In this document: positions 49,616-57,432 of the stretch, piece after piece | Position numbering within the stretch: the stretch's first letter is position 1 | Layout: each line of letters begins with the position of its first letter | DNA from: Williamsia phyllosphaerae | Lineage (GTDB): Bacteria; Actinomycetota; Actinomycetes; Mycobacteriales; Mycobacteriaceae | DNA: 64,000 nucleotides | Assembly (NCBI RefSeq): GCF_014635305.1 | Contig: NZ_BMCS01000003.1 | Span: 434,001-498,000, forward strand | Direction of reading: 5' to 3' | Translations under genes and position numbers: made by a program | The notes under the pieces: generated by a model | The model's input: the letters and a program-made list of their open reading frames with translations, nothing else | What the model was told of the DNA's origin: nothing | Databases searched by the model: none

Positions 49616-51715
49616 TCATCCCTTCGCGTTCGTGATGGAGCGCTGAGCAGCCGCGACGACGGCGTCGGCGGTGAAGCCGTACTCGCGGAACAGGGTCTCG
49701 GCGTCTGCGGACTCGCCGAAGTGCTCCAGCGAGATGATCTCGCCGGCGTCGCCGACGATCTTGTACCAGGGCATCGCGATGCCGGCCTCGATGGACACGC
49801 GGGCCTTCACGGTCGGCGGGATCACCTGGTCGCGGTAGTTCTGGTCCTGGTCTTCGAACCACTCCACACAGGGCATGGACACGACGCGCGCGGCGATCCC
49901 CTGCTCCTCGAGCTTCTTTCGACCCTCGACGGCGTACTGCACCTCGGACCCGGTGGCGATGATGACCACCTCCGGCGCCCTGTTCGCCGCGTCGGCCAGG
50001 ATGTACCCGCCCTTCGCGACGCCCTCGGCGCTGGTGCCCTCGAGGATCGGGACACCCTGTCGGGTGAGGGCGAGGCCGACCGGACCGCTGCTCGACGAGC
50101 GCGCGATCACCGACTTCCAGGCAAAGGCGGTCTCGTTGGCGTCACCGGGGCGCACCACCGACAGGTTGGGGATCGCACGCAGTGCCGCGAGGTGCTCGAC
50201 CGGCTGATGCGTCGGACCGTCCTCGCCGAGGCCGATCGAGTCGTGGGTCCACACATAGATCGGGTCGATGTCCATCAGCGACGCGATCCGGACCGCGGGC
50301 CGCATGTAGTCGGCGAACTGCATGAACGTACCGCCGTAGACGCGGGTCGGACCGTGCAGCACGATGCCGTTGAGGATCGACCCCATCGCGTGCTCGCGGA
50401 TGCCGAAATGCAGTGTGCGACCGTAGGGTTCGGCATCCCAGTCGTCGGTGGAGATCGACTTCGGGCCGAAGGACTTCTCGCCGTCCATGGTGGTGTTGTT
50501 CGATCCGGCGAGGTCGGCCGACCCACCCCACAGCTCGGGCAGCACCGGGGCGAGTGCGGTGAGCACCTTGCCGGAGGCGGCGCGCGTGGCCGGACCCTTG
50601 TCGCCGACCTCCCACGTCGGCAGGACGTCGGCCCAGCCGTCGGGGAGCTCGTCGGCGGTGAGCCGATCCAGCAGCTTCTTGCGCTCGGGGTTGGCGGTCG
50701 CCCAGGCGTCGAAGTCCTTGCTCCACTGCGCGTGGTCGTCGCGACCACGCGCGACGAGCTCGCGGGTGTGGGCGATCACGTCGTCGGCGACGTCGAACGT
50801 CTTCTCGGGATCGAACCCGAGGATCTTCTTGGTCGCGGCGACCTCGTCGCTGCCCAGGGCCGAACCGTGTACGCCGCCGGTGTTCATCTTGGTCGGTGCG
50901 GGGAACCCGATGATCGTGCGCAACAGGATGATCGACGGCTTGTCGGTCACGGCTTTCGCCTCGGTGACCGCCTTCTCGATACCCGCGACGTTCTCGCCGC
51001 TCTCGACGACCTGCACGTGCCAGCCGTAGGCCTCGTACCGCTTGGCGGTGTCCTCCGACAGGGCGATGTCGGTGTTGTGCTCGATGGAGATCTTGTTCTC
51101 GTCGTAGAACAGGATCAGGTTGCCCAGCTGTTGGGTGCCTGCGAGCGAGGAGGCCTCCGAGGTGACGCCCTCCTCGATGTCGCCGTCGGAGGCGACGCAG
51201 TAGATGTGGTGGTCGAAGATGCTCTCGCCGATCGCGGGCTCGGGATCGAAGAGTCCCCGTTCGCGGCGCGCGGCCATCGCCATGCCGACCGCCGACGCCA
51301 GGCCCTGGCCGAGCGGGCCGGTGGTGATCTCGACGCCACGGGTGTGGCGGAACTCCGGATGCCCCGGGGTCTTGGACTTGAAGGTGCGCAGCGCCTCGAG
51401 GTCGGCGATCTCTAGGCCGAAGCCTCCGAGGTACAGCTGGATGTAGAGGGTGAGGCTCGAGTGGCCACACGAGAGGACGAAGCGGTCGCGGCCGAGCCAC
51501 GCCGTGTCCTCGGGGTCGTGACGCATCACACGCTGGAAGAGGGTGTAGGCGAGCGGGGCCAGGCTCATGGCGGTGCCGGGGTGGCCGGATCCGCACTTCT
51601 CGACGGCATCGGCGGCGAGGACGCGCACCGTGTCGACGGCTCTGGTGTCGAGATCGCTCCAGTCGTCGGGGTAGGACGCCTTGGTGAGGGACTGGATCTC
51701 ATCTGTAACTGCCAC
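49616..51715 (-). CDS. tkt: Transketolase
   Basis: Thiamine-diphosphate enzyme of the non-oxidative pentose phosphate pathway. 699 residues. GHPGTAMSLAPLAYTLF (near residue 43) binds substrate, ASDGDIEEGVTSEASSLAG with a following Asn binds TPP-Mg near residue 175, and the second half has GIREHAMGSILNG and HDSIGLGEDGPTHQPVEHL. GTG start. First gene of the operon; its promoter is probably the TAGGGT at 51850-51855 on the minus strand. Confidence 0.97.
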   Translation of the reverse strand: MAVTDEIQSLTKASYPDDWSDLDTRAVDTVRVLAADAVEKCGSGHPGTAMSLAPLAYTLFQRVMRHDPEDTAWLGRDRFVLSCGHSSLTLYIQLYLGGFGLEIADLEALRTFKSKTPGHPEFRHTRGVEITTGPLGQGLASAVGMAMAARRERGLFDPEPAIGESIFDHHIYCVASDGDIEEGVTSEASSLAGTQQLGNLILFYDENKISIEHNTDIALSEDTAKRYEAYGWHVQVVESGENVAGIEKAVTEAKAVTDKPSIILLRTIIGFPAPTKMNTGGVHGSALGSDEVAATKKILGFDPEKTFDVADDVIAHTRELVARGRDDHAQWSKDFDAWATANPERKKLLDRLTADELPDGWADVLPTWEVGDKGPATRAASGKVLTALAPVLPELWGGSADLAGSNNTTMDGEKSFGPKSISTDDWDAEPYGRTLHFGIREHAMGSILNGIVLHGPTRVYGGTFMQFADYMRPAVRIASLMDIDPIYVWTHDSIGLGEDGPTHQPVEHLAALRAIPNLSVVRPGDANETAFAWKSVIARSSSSGPVGLALTRQGVPILEGTSAEGVAKGGYILADAANRAPEVVIIATGSEVQYAVEGRKKLEEQGIAARVVSMPCVEWFEDQDQNYRDQVIPPTVKARVSIEAGIAMPWYKIVGDAGEIISLEHFGESADAETLFREYGFTADAVVAAAQRSITNAKG

Positions 51716-52108
51716 GATGGGGAATTCTCCTGTGTCGGTCGCATCGAGCGGGGAAGAGTCGGTCGGTGTCCCGACGGTGCGCGCCCGGTGTCGATCGTGA
51801 CGGTTCGACCCGATCGCCGGCAGCTCGCATCATCCGACTCCTGGCCCCAACCCTAGTCGGCCCGCACGGCGCCGGGGCGCATCGGTAAATGATCCGATAG
51901 GCGCAGTTCCTCCGGGGCGCGCGAGACGTCCAATTGTCGATCGGTGGGCCCCGCCGTCTACCATGCCCTGTAGTAGATGTCGGCGTTCTCGACGACGGTC
52001 TCGACGAGGTGTCACCTCGCGGCCACCGCAACCCGTATCCCGTTCAGCGCCTCGGGACACGACACGCGACGACACGACACGATGAGTGCAGCGGAATCAG
52101 GAGAGCAC
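51716..52108. promoter_or_regulatory. 393-nt divergent regulatory region between tkt and ctaB
   Basis: No gene is visible. On the minus strand TAGGGT (51850-51855) fits a -10 for tkt with a leader of about 130 nt. On the plus strand TTGTCG (51934-51939) and TACCAT (51959-51964), 19 nt apart, fit a -35/-10 pair for ctaB with a leader of about 140 nt. An inverted repeat ATCGG-N8-CCGAT (51881-51898) lies between the two promoters. Confidence 0.45.
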
Positions 52109-53095
52109 GTGGAGATCGGGCACAGCGGTGGGGGACACGGAGCCGCCACGACCCGTCCCGTGCGGTCCCCCGACGAGACCCCGGGAACCTCCGGCGCGAG
52201 CCGTCTGCGGACCACCGTCCTCGCCTACATCGCGCTGACCAAGCCGCGTGTCATCGAGCTGCTGCTCGTGGCCACCGTGCCCGTGATGCTGCTGGCCGAC
52301 CGCGGGTCGGTCGACATCGGCCTGATCGCGATCACCCTGGTCGGCGGATGGCTGGGTGCGGCGAGCGCCAACACGCTGAACATGGTCATCGACCACGACA
52401 TCGACCAGAAGATGAAGCGCACCGAACGGCGCCCTCTGGCCCGTCATGCGGTGTCGCGTCTCAATGCCCTGATCTTCGGTCTCGTCCTCGGCGCCGCCTC
52501 GTTCGCGGTCCTGTGGAGCTTCGCCAACCTGCTCAGTGCCCTGCTCGTGATGGCCACGATCGCGTTCTACGTACTCGTCTACACGATGGTCCTCAAGCGT
52601 CGGACCTGGCAGAACGTCGTGTGGGGCGGCGCCGCGGGATGCATGCCGACCCTCGTCGGCTGGGCCGCGGTCACGGGGTCGATCAGCTGGCAGCCGGTGG
52701 TGCTGTTCCTGATCATCTTCTTCTGGACGCCGCCGCACACCTGGGCGCTGGCGATGCGCTACAAGGAGGACTACCGGGCCGCCGGCGTCCCGATGCTGCC
52801 GGTGATCGCCACCGAGGTACAGGTCGCACGACAGATGGTTTTCTATACCTGGGCCACCGTTCTCGCGACGCTCGCGTTGATCGCCGCCACCGGCTGGATC
52901 TACGCCGTGGTCGCCGTCGGCGCCGGCGCGTGGTTCCTGCGGGCCGTGCACAAGCTGCTCACCACGACCCGCAACGGCGGCGAGATCGCCCCCCTCAAGG
53001 TGTTCCTGCAGTCCAACGAGTACCTGGCCATCGTGTTCTGCGGCCTCGCCGTCGACTCCGTCGTCCACTTGCCGACGGTCGCCAGCCTCTTCTGA
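52109..53095 (+). CDS. ctaB: Protoheme IX farnesyltransferase (heme O synthase)
   Basis: Membrane prenyltransferase that converts heme B to heme O. About 328 residues with around nine membrane segments. Motifs are LTKPRVIELLL, the Asp-rich NMVIDHDIDQKMKRTERRPL prenyl-diphosphate site near residue 95, QNVVWGGAAGCMPTL and FFWTPPHTWALAMRYKEDY. GTG 52109 is preferred because AGGAG lies 5 nt upstream; ATG 52082 would add nine poorly conserved residues. Works with CtaA, encoded nearby on the other strand. Confidence 0.95.
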   Translation: MEIGHSGGGHGAATTRPVRSPDETPGTSGASRLRTTVLAYIALTKPRVIELLLVATVPVMLLADRGSVDIGLIAITLVGGWLGAASANTLNMVIDHDIDQKMKRTERRPLARHAVSRLNALIFGLVLGAASFAVLWSFANLLSALLVMATIAFYVLVYTMVLKRRTWQNVVWGGAAGCMPTLVGWAAVTGSISWQPVVLFLIIFFWTPPHTWALAMRYKEDYRAAGVPMLPVIATEVQVARQMVFYTWATVLATLALIAATGWIYAVVAVGAGAWFLRAVHKLLTTTRNGGEIAPLKVFLQSNEYLAIVFCGLAVDSVVHLPTVASLF

Positions 53096-53098
53096 GCC

Positions 53099-54082
53099 CT
53101 ACGGGACCAGCACGATCGAACCCGTGGTCGCACGCGCCTCGAGGTCGCGGTGCGCCTGCTCGGCGTCGGCCAACGCGTAGCTGTTGCCCACCCGGACCTC
53201 GACCCGCCCCTGCGCCACCGCTGACATGACCTCGGAGCTACGCCAGGCGAACTCGGCAGGATCGGAGACGAAATCGGCCAGCGTCGGACGGGTCACGCTC
53301 AGCGATCCGAGTCCGTTGAGCCGCTGCAGGTCGAACGGCGGTACCGGACCGCTGGCGGCACCGAAGAGCACGACCGTGCCGCGCACGCGCGTGCTCCGCA
53401 GACTCTGTTCGAACGTGTCGGCCCCGACACCGTCATAGACCACCGCGACACCCACGCCGTCGGTGAGTTCGCGCACCTTCTCGGCGACGTGGCCGCCGTA
53501 GCGCAGCACCTCCGATGCCCCCGCGGCACGGGAGAGCGCCTCCTTGGCGTCGGTGGACACCGTCGTGATCACCCGGATGCCCCGTGCGGCCGCCATCTGG
53601 GTCAGCACCAGCCCGACACCGCCGGCCCCCGCGTGCACCAGGATCGTGTCGCCGGGAGTGTCGTCGCCGGGTCCCTGGGGGTGGGCGCTGCCGTCGAGCA
53701 GATAGTGCGCGGTCAGTCCCTGCAGCAGGGCACTGGCGGCGACCGGGTCGTCGACCCCGTCCGGAACCGGCACCGCGCGGGCGGCGGTGACCAGCGCGAT
53801 CTCGGCGTAGCTGCCGGGCGCGTCCGACCATGCGACCCGCGATCCGACGAGCTCGGCGTCGACGCCGTCGCCGACCGCGATGACGGTGCCCGCGCCCTCG
53901 GACCCCGGGACGTAGGGGGTCTGCGACGGGTAGAGCCCCGAGCGCAGGTAGGTGTCGATGAAGTTGATCCCGACCGCGCCCACCCGCACGGCCAGCTGAC
54001 CGGGCCCCGGGGTCGGATCGTCGATCTCGACGCTGCGGAGTACTTCGGGTCCGCCGTGAGCGGTGACGTGGATGGCCTTCAT
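53099..54082 (-). CDS. qor: NADPH:quinone oxidoreductase, zinc-free MDR family
   Basis: 327 residues. MDR-type enzyme with the N-terminal PGPGQLAVRVGAVGINFIDTYLRSG, the GSEGAGTV segment and the NADPH-binding HAGAGGVGLVLTQMAAARG near residue 148. The catalytic zinc ligands of alcohol dehydrogenases are absent, as in quinone reductases. The stop lies 3 nt from the ctaB stop (convergent). ATG 54082 starts the conserved MKAIHV; an upstream start at 54118 would only add a Thr/Arg-rich tail. Confidence 0.9.
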   Translation of the reverse strand: MKAIHVTAHGGPEVLRSVEIDDPTPGPGQLAVRVGAVGINFIDTYLRSGLYPSQTPYVPGSEGAGTVIAVGDGVDAELVGSRVAWSDAPGSYAEIALVTAARAVPVPDGVDDPVAASALLQGLTAHYLLDGSAHPQGPGDDTPGDTILVHAGAGGVGLVLTQMAAARGIRVITTVSTDAKEALSRAAGASEVLRYGGHVAEKVRELTDGVGVAVVYDGVGADTFEQSLRSTRVRGTVVLFGAASGPVPPFDLQRLNGLGSLSVTRPTLADFVSDPAEFAWRSSEVMSAVAQGRVEVRVGNSYALADAEQAHRDLEARATTGSIVLVP

Positions 54083-54132
54083 GCCCACCGTTGTACCGCG
54101 AGCCGTCCGATCGCACATCGCAGGCCCACCGA

Positions 54133-54138
54133 TATGCT
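54133..54138 (+). promoter_or_regulatory. Predicted -10 element for the leaderless small gene
   Basis: TATGCT ends 7 nt before ATG 54146, placing the transcript start on the start codon. A weaker minus-strand TACAAC (54090-54095) stands 7 nt from the qor ATG. Confidence 0.45.
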
Positions 54139-54145
54139 TGCGTTC

Positions 54146-54496
54146 ATGGCCGATACCTCCGAAGACCAGGGCGCCGTCGAGCAGGACGAGAACGCTCGGT
54201 CGATCCGCATCCCGCGCGGCACGCTCGCCGCGGTCACCCGTTTCGTCCGCAGCAACGGCGGCTCCGCCAGCGCCGTCATCGAGCCGGTGGGCACGTCCGG
54301 TGTGCGGGTGCTGATGGTCGGCTCAGAGAACGGCGTGCTGGGTGATCAGGTCGTCGCCGACGTGGAGACCGCGAAGGCTCTCGTGGGCGCCGTGGACGGT
54401 CTCGAACTCGCCGAGTGGGACCGCGAACTGAGTGCCGCCGCGACGCCGCGACCCGGCCACTGGGCCAAGATGGCCGGGTGGGTCGCGCGCACCTGA
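54146..54496 (+). CDS. Small conserved protein of unknown function between qor and ctaA
   Basis: 116 residues, no membrane segment or signal peptide. The N-terminus is acidic (SEDQGAVEQDENA), then RSIRIPRGTLAAVTRFVR, a beta-rich middle (ASAVIEPVGTSGVRVLMVG) and a C-terminal part with WDREL and GHWAKMAGWVART. I do not recognise a family. ATG 54146 was chosen because of the -10 element 7 nt upstream; ATG 54134 is in frame. It is the only plus-strand gene in a minus-strand region and stops 4 nt before the ctaA stop. M. tuberculosis has a gene in the equivalent place (Rv1455 by order). Confidence 0.75.
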   Translation: MADTSEDQGAVEQDENARSIRIPRGTLAAVTRFVRSNGGSASAVIEPVGTSGVRVLMVGSENGVLGDQVVADVETAKALVGAVDGLELAEWDRELSAAATPRPGHWAKMAGWVART

Positions 54497-54500
54497 TCTC

Positions 54501-55496
54501 TCAGGCGCGCAGACCCGGCGCCTCGGTCGGCGAGGCCACCTCGTCGGCCGCCGTCACCGACATCGCCTGACGGGGTCGCATCGCGACCCACAGGGCCGCG
54601 GTCGCCGCGACACACGCCCCGGCGCCGGCCACGTGCATGACCACCAACACCTCGGGGACCCCGGTGAGGTACTGCGTGAGCCCGATGAGTCCCTGGGCCA
54701 GCACGAGTGCGACCAGGACGTAGAGACGGCGTCGCAGGCGTGCCGGTGCACCGACCGCCGCGAGCCCGAATCCCAGTGCGACCACCAGGGCCAGGTACGC
54801 GATCATCAACTCGGCGTGCGCGTGGACCAGCGTGGTGATCTCGATCGCCAGCCGGGGGACCGGCTTCTCGACGCTCTTGTCGCCGGCGTGGGGCCCGGCT
54901 CCGGTGACCATCGTCCCGGCCACCAGGAGAGCACTCATCACCGCGGCACTGAGCGCGGTCAGCCAGCGCAGCGGATCGGGCACTTGCCTGAGCGCCTCGC
55001 CGTCGTCGGGTTCACGGACCTTCTCCAGCAGCAGCACCGACAACCAGACCATGCCCATCGACACCAGCAGGTGGATCGCCACCGTCCACCACAGCAGACC
55101 GGTCAACACCGTCAGCCCGCCGAGCACGGCCTGCAGGACCGTCGACAGCGGCATCAGCCAGGCGTAGAACCGCACCTCGCGACGACGCCCGGCGCGGGTG
55201 ACCGCGAGAACGATCAGGGCCGCGGTGAGCACCACCGCGAACGTCAGCAACCGGTTGCCGAACTCAACGGCGGTGTGGATGGCGGCCACCGACGCGTGCG
55301 GCTCGGGGGTGAAACTCCCCGGGAAGCACTGCGGCCAGGTGGGGCAGCCGAGACCCGACGACGTGACCCGCACGATCGACCCGGTGACGGCAATGCCCGC
55401 CTGCGAGAGCATCACCGCGATGGCGATGCCGACCTGCACGCGTCGGGAGGGGAGGGGGAGGTGATTCACCAGCCGGACGAAACCGCGATACAACAC
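54501..55496 (-). CDS. ctaA: Heme A synthase
   Basis: Membrane enzyme that oxidises heme O to heme A for cytochrome aa3 oxidase. About 331 residues, eight membrane segments, with GSIVRVTSSGLGCPTWPQCF (paired Cys) near residue 45 and heme-ligand His in AAIHTAVEFGNRLL and HLLVSMGMVW. The usual reading starts at GTG 55553, but GTG 55496 lies 7 nt after TAGCAT (55504-55509) and its product (VLYRGFVRLVNHLPLPS) aligns with known CtaA N-termini. I prefer 55496. Confidence 0.93.
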   Translation of the reverse strand: MLYRGFVRLVNHLPLPSRRVQVGIAIAVMLSQAGIAVTGSIVRVTSSGLGCPTWPQCFPGSFTPEPHASVAAIHTAVEFGNRLLTFAVVLTAALIVLAVTRAGRRREVRFYAWLMPLSTVLQAVLGGLTVLTGLLWWTVAIHLLVSMGMVWLSVLLLEKVREPDDGEALRQVPDPLRWLTALSAAVMSALLVAGTMVTGAGPHAGDKSVEKPVPRLAIEITTLVHAHAELMIAYLALVVALGFGLAAVGAPARLRRRLYVLVALVLAQGLIGLTQYLTGVPEVLVVMHVAGAGACVAATAALWVAMRPRQAMSVTAADEVASPTEAPGLRA

Positions 55497-55573
55497 GACT
55501 CCGATGCTATAGACCCCGGTGAGAGCGGATCGCCAACCCGTCGGTGTGCTCACGTGATCCTGGCCACGCGGCC

Positions 55574-56368
55574 TCAGATGAAGCGGAAGTACCGCACCGC
55601 CGCGGCCCCGGCGACGACGCCCCAGACGATCAGCACACCGAAACCGACGTAGTCGACGGACTGCTCACCCGCGCGGTGCAGGACCTCGCTGAGCGCTCCG
55701 GACGGCGTGCATCGAGCGATCCAGCGGACGGCGTCGGGGACGCCGTCACCGATCACGACGAGGCTGCCGACGCCGATGAGCACGAACCAGATCACGTTGG
55801 CCAGTGCGAGCACGATCTCGGCGCGCAACGTACCGCCCAGCAGCAATCCCAGCGCGGAGAACGCCATGGTGCCGATGGCGATGGCCACGGCGCCGAGGAG
55901 CAGCCCCGACACCGACCAGTTCCACCCGAACGCGACACCGATCAGGCCGATGATGACGGCCTGCAGGACCACGACTATCGCGACGGCGATCGATTTGCCC
56001 GCGATCACACCCCAGCGCGGCAGCGGGGTCGCGCCGAGTCGCTTGAGCGCGCCGTAGCGGCGGTCGAAGCCGACCGCGATCGCCTGCCCGGTGAACGCGG
56101 TCGACATCACCGCGACGGTCATGATCGCAGGGACGAACCGATCGGCGCGGTTCTCCTCGAAGGTGCCGATCGGCAGCAGACAGAGCCCGATCAACAGGGT
56201 GACCGGGATGAAGAGCGTGAGCAGCAGCTGCTCGCCGTTGCGCAGCAGCAGGATCAGCTCGATCCGGGACTGCGCGAGCAACATCCGCAGCACCGGAGCC
56301 GGGCGCGGATCGGGGGTGAACTGGCCCGGGGTGAAGTGCGAGGCCTGTGCGGCGGCGGGGGTGGTCAT
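55574..56368 (-). CDS. ABC-2 type exporter permease
   Basis: 264 residues with six hydrophobic segments, the first near residue 40 (LLLTLFIPVTLLIGLCLLP), and the typical ABC-2 region FDRRYGALKRLGATPLPRW after the second segment. The ATG at 56368 overlaps the stop of the ATPase gene (ATGA). It pairs with the ATPase upstream as a DrrAB-like exporter. The same pair sits between ctaA and mptB in M. tuberculosis (Rv1457c-Rv1458c). Substrate unknown. Confidence 0.88.
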   Translation of the reverse strand: MTTPAAAQASHFTPGQFTPDPRPAPVLRMLLAQSRIELILLLRNGEQLLLTLFIPVTLLIGLCLLPIGTFEENRADRFVPAIMTVAVMSTAFTGQAIAVGFDRRYGALKRLGATPLPRWGVIAGKSIAVAIVVVLQAVIIGLIGVAFGWNWSVSGLLLGAVAIAIGTMAFSALGLLLGGTLRAEIVLALANVIWFVLIGVGSLVVIGDGVPDAVRWIARCTPSGALSEVLHRAGEQSVDYVGFGVLIVWGVVAGAAAVRYFRFI

Positions 56369-57363
56369 CCGCGCAACTCCCGTCCGGTCAGGTCGAGGAA
56401 TACGTCCTCGAGGCTGCGTGTCTCCACGCGGAGGTCGGTGGCGAGCACGTTGATCTTCGCGCACCACCCGGTCACGGCGGCGAGCACCTGAGGGGTCACC
56501 TCGCCCGCCACGAGGTAGGTGCCGGGATTGACCTCGGACACCCGGTACCCCTCGGCGAGGATGGACACCAGCAGGGTCAGATCGAGCCCGCGGGGCGCGC
56601 GGAACCGCAGCTCATTCTCGGCACCGCGACTGGTGACCTCGGCGGGCGTCCCGTGTGCGACGACGCGCCCCTTGTCGATGATGATCAGGTCGTCGGCGAG
56701 CTGTTCGGCCTCGTCCATCAGGTGGGTGGTCAGCAGCACCGACACCCCGTCGGCCCGCAGCCGATCGATCAACTCCCACACCAGGATCCGCGCCGCCGCG
56801 TCCAGGCCCGCGGTCGGTTCGTCGAGGAACACCAGTTCCGGGCGTCCGACGATGGCACACGCCAGGGCCAGTCGCTGCTGCTGTCCGCCGGAAAGGCGAC
56901 GGTAGGAGGTACGCGCGGCGTCGACGAGCCCGAGGGTGCGCAGCAGCCAGTCGGGGTCGATCGGGTTGGCCGAGTAGGCGGCGCACAGCCGCAGCATCTC
57001 GCCGGCGCGGGCGCCGGGGTAGGCGCCGCCGCCCTGGAGCATGACCCCGATGCGGGTGCGCAGGTGATCGTTGTCGGCGACCGGGTCGAGACCCAGCACG
57101 CGGACCTCGCCGGCGTCGGGGACGCCGAACCCCTCACAGATCTCCACCGTGGTTGTCTTGCCCGCACCGTTGGGACCGAGCAGGGCGAGAACCTGTCCGC
57201 GCTGCAGGTCGAGGTCGAGACCGTCGACCGCGGTGAGGTCGCCATATCGTTTGACCAGCCCGCGGATCTGCAATGCGGGTGCCTCGGACCCAGGGCCGGA
57301 GCGCGCGGGATCGCTCCCGTCGGCGGGCGGCGCGGCGGCCGGGCGACCGAGGGGACTCTTCAC
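56365..57363 (-). CDS. ABC exporter ATP-binding protein
   Basis: 332 residues. Walker A is GPNGAGKTT near residue 66, the Q-loop is VMLQGG, the signature is LSGGQQQRLALA and Walker B is ELVFLDEPTAGLD, with the H-loop His in LLTTHLMDEAE. A C-terminal DrrA-like domain follows. GTG 57363 is preferred to the TTG at 57402 because TAGTGT ends 8 nt upstream of it. Cotranslated with the permease. Confidence 0.92.
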   Translation of the reverse strand: MKSPLGRPAAAPPADGSDPARSGPGSEAPALQIRGLVKRYGDLTAVDGLDLDLQRGQVLALLGPNGAGKTTTVEICEGFGVPDAGEVRVLGLDPVADNDHLRTRIGVMLQGGGAYPGARAGEMLRLCAAYSANPIDPDWLLRTLGLVDAARTSYRRLSGGQQQRLALACAIVGRPELVFLDEPTAGLDAAARILVWELIDRLRADGVSVLLTTHLMDEAEQLADDLIIIDKGRVVAHGTPAEVTSRGAENELRFRAPRGLDLTLLVSILAEGYRVSEVNPGTYLVAGEVTPQVLAAVTGWCAKINVLATDLRVETRSLEDVFLDLTGRELRG

Positions 57364-57432
57364 AGCTCCCAACACTATTCGTCGGCGCCCTCGAGTCGCC
57401 AAACGGACCTGCGTGGACGACGGTCTCGCCGA

